From assembly GCA_027067965.1 (NCBI GenBank), contig JAMOUV010000033.1, positions 1-64,000 of the forward strand: DNA of 64,000 nt. Direction: 5' to 3'. Below are positions 62,422 through 64,000 of this stretch, in pieces. This stretch comes from Flavobacteriales bacterium (GTDB taxonomy: Bacteria; Bacteroidota; Bacteroidia; Flavobacteriales; Flavobacteriaceae). The translations under genes and the position numbers were made by a program. Positions within the stretch are counted from its first letter, which is position 1. Each line of letters starts with the position of its first letter. The notes beneath the pieces were generated by a model, which searched no databases, was not told where the DNA came from, and saw only the letters and a list, made by a program, of their open reading frames with translations.

Positions 62422-63714
62422 ATGAAAAACGAAATAACCCAATTATACAACCGAAAAAAAACCGAGTGGATGAAAATTTTTCCTTCTTCCATTATGAAAA
62501 TTAAGGAAGAAGCGTTTTCCCGGTTTCAAAAGGAAGGATTGCCGGGAAGAAAAGACGAATATTGGCGAAAAACCGATTGGCATACTTATTTGGAAAAACG
62601 TCTCGTTTTGGGCCGGGCGGATGATTTTCAGTTGCCCGCCGGTGCTTCGGACTATGATTTTTACTTGACCGGCGGCCGCTTGCATGGCAAACGTAAACTC
62701 ATCCGCATGGAAAACGGCATCATCGCCGGAAGTTTACTTGAAGCCGCCCGGCAATATCCCGCCCTTATGGAGAAGTATTTCCATCGCATTATCAAGCCGA
62801 AATTTAAAAATTTGTCCGGTCTGAATACCATACTGTTTCAAGACGGATTTTTCCTGTATGTGCCCGCGGGCGTGAGGGCTGAAGATTCTTTTCGTTTGTT
62901 TTATTTGGTCTCGGACGCCCAAAAGAAAACCCAATTTCACCACCGGAATCTAATCATCATCGAAGACAAGGCATCGGTAAATCTCGAGGTGTATGACAGC
63001 GCTTCGGCTGAAGCGGATGCTTTTGTCACGGATTTGACCGAAATACACGCCGGAAAAGAAAGCGTTTTGAACCTATACAGGCGCCAGGATTTGCCCGAAA
63101 GCGTCAGTTTGGTTGCCATGTATTTTTCCGTCCATCAAGAACGCTCCGCTTCGGACGCCAACTTGCTGACATTCAACGGTGAATATGTGCGCAACGAAGT
63201 GTTTTCCTTCTTGAAAGGAGAAGAATCCGGCGTCACTTGGCGCGGCATTTATTTGCCCGGCGCGGAACAAAAAACCGACAACCGTATTTTTATGATTCAC
63301 GATGCTGAAAATACCCGGAGCAATCAGCAATTCAAAGGTATTTTGCAAGATGCATCCCGCAGTTTTTTCAACGGCTATATTTTGGTGAAACGCGGCGCGC
63401 AAAAAACCGATGCTTATCAGCAGAACGCCAATATCTTATTGAGTCGCCGGGCCAAGGTTTATTCCTATCCCTTTTTGGAAATTTATGCCGATGACGTTTC
63501 ATGCAGCCACGGTTCCACCACCGGGCAATTGGACGATGAAGCATTGTTTTATTTACAACAACGCGGCATTGACGAAACCACCGCCCGCAAGATGATTTTA
63601 CGCTCCTTTGTGGCCGAAGTGATTGATGCATTACCGGAATCCGGATGGCGCGAAGATGCCGAAAAAAATTTGGACCGCACTTGGAGTAGCCGTTCCGTAG
63701 TAGAAACCGTCTAA
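62422..63714 (+). CDS. sufD: Fe-S assembly protein SufD
   Basis: Paralogue of SufB forming the SufBC2D complex. The 430-residue protein has an N-terminal helical part (residues 1-70 with RFQKEGLPGRKDEYWRKTDW) and the SufB/D beta-helix core: ILFQDGFFLYVPAGVRAEDS, RNLIIIEDKASVNLEVYD, DANLLTFNGEYVRNEVFSFL, then [40 protein letters not shown], which contains the conserved cysteine-histidine of the cluster assembly interface. It starts after the repeat-containing gap; sufE follows 10 bases after its stop. Confidence 0.94.
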   Translation: MKNEITQLYNRKKTEWMKIFPSSIMKIKEEAFSRFQKEGLPGRKDEYWRKTDWHTYLEKRLVLGRADDFQLPAGASDYDFYLTGGRLHGKRKLIRMENGIIAGSLLEAARQYPALMEKYFHRIIKPKFKNLSGLNTILFQDGFFLYVPAGVRAEDSFRLFYLVSDAQKKTQFHHRNLIIIEDKASVNLEVYDSASAEADAFVTDLTEIHAGKESVLNLYRRQDLPESVSLVAMYFSVHQERSASDANLLTFNGEYVRNEVFSFLKGEESGVTWRGIYLPGAEQKTDNRIFMIHDAENTRSNQQFKGILQDASRSFFNGYILVKRGAQKTDAYQQNANILLSRRAKVYSYPFLEIYADDVSCSHGSTTGQLDDEALFYLQQRGIDETTARKMILRSFVAEVIDALPESGWREDAEKNLDRTWSSRSVVETV

Positions 63715-63724
63715 ATATCACATT

Positions 63725-64000
63725 ATGAGCATAAAAGAACGAGAAAACCGCTATTTGGAAGACTTGGAAATGTTTGATTCATGGGACGACCGGTATGATT
63801 ACATTATGTCGCTTGGCAGAGATTTGCCTTTGATTCCCCGGGAGAAAAAGAATGAAAAAACCCGTGTGGCCGGATGTCAATCCGCATCATGGTTGGATGC
63901 TCGCCTTAAAGACGGAAAATTGTATTTTACGGGCGACAGCGAAGCCATTCTGGGCAAAGGAGTTATTTCCCTGTTGCTCAACGTGATCAACGGCGCAACC
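63725..64000 (+). CDS. sufE: SufE family sulfur-transfer protein, 3' end outside window
   Basis: Starts MSIKERENRYLEDLEMFDSW and continues YDYIMSLGRDLPLIPREKKN and KTRVAGCQSASWLDARLKDG, where the cysteine in GCQSxxW is the sulfur acceptor of SufE, then GKGVISLLLNVINGAT to the window edge (92 residues visible of about 140). SufE takes sulfur from the cysteine desulfurase SufS. It directly follows sufD by 10 bases; sufS, often located between them in Bacteroidota, is not here and must be downstream or elsewhere. Confidence 0.92.
   Translation, partial: MSIKERENRYLEDLEMFDSWDDRYDYIMSLGRDLPLIPREKKNEKTRVAGCQSASWLDARLKDGKLYFTGDSEAILGKGVISLLLNVINGAT

Overview
The window reads as a stretch of chromosome from a member of the Bacteroidota, probably close to the Flavobacteriia/Sphingobacteriia. 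The evidence is the -7 promoter box TAnnTTTG ahead of many genes, weak or absent Shine-Dalgarno sequences, and family content typical of the phylum: DUF3098-UppP-TruB, a MauE/DoxX-like BT_3928-type protein, SatD-DUF3307, an OmpP1/FadL porin, a TonB-dependent receptor with a carboxypeptidase-like N-terminal domain, the short eukaryote-like ProS, and a dcw cluster encoding a FtsL-like protein. Murein appears to be meso-DAP type: MurE has the DNPR signature and lysA is present.

Layout. 1-3.5 kb: amino-acid enzymes (PatB-like lyase, threonine synthase) and small membrane or secreted proteins. 3.6-7.2 kb: DUF3098, uppP, truB, a TonB-like protein and lysA. 7.4-14.4 kb: a regulator plus membrane-protein pair, surE, peroxiredoxin, lpxB, DUF4230, a pair of related membrane proteins and a MauE-like protein. 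14.5-20.3 kb: a tight pabA-pabB-pabC operon (p-aminobenzoate for folate), an acyltransferase, yqeY, tRNA-Arg, yaaA, thioredoxin, folB and tRNA-Cys. 20.3-33.9 kb: a LysE-type exporter, serS, rel (ppGpp), two exported proteins of unknown function, an M1 peptidase, an OmpP1-type porin, a strongly biased lipoprotein, and proS. 34-46.8 kb: the dcw division and cell-wall cluster. 47-49.7 kb: clpB. 49.8-57 kb: an accessory region with an AT-rich 1254-residue RecQ-like helicase, degraded sequence, SatD-DUF3307 and an AbiEii-type toxin-antitoxin pair. 57.2 kb to the end: a TonB-dependent receptor and sufBCD-E for Fe-S cluster assembly; the suf intergenic gaps carry a repeated hairpin element.

The strongest oddity is in the dcw cluster. 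The murD position holds only a 178-residue protein that matches the C-terminal domain of MurD and has lost the expected glutamate-binding motifs. murC is absent between murG and ftsQ, where Bacteroidota usually have it. Other points worth checking are a 10-bp-periodic repeat upstream of mraZ that looks like a MraZ operator, six TTATAA palindromes (two in an inverted repeat) ahead of satD, the isolated AT-rich helicase, and the suf repeat element, whose two copies show a compensatory stem change. All family assignments come from reading the sequence; no database search was run.
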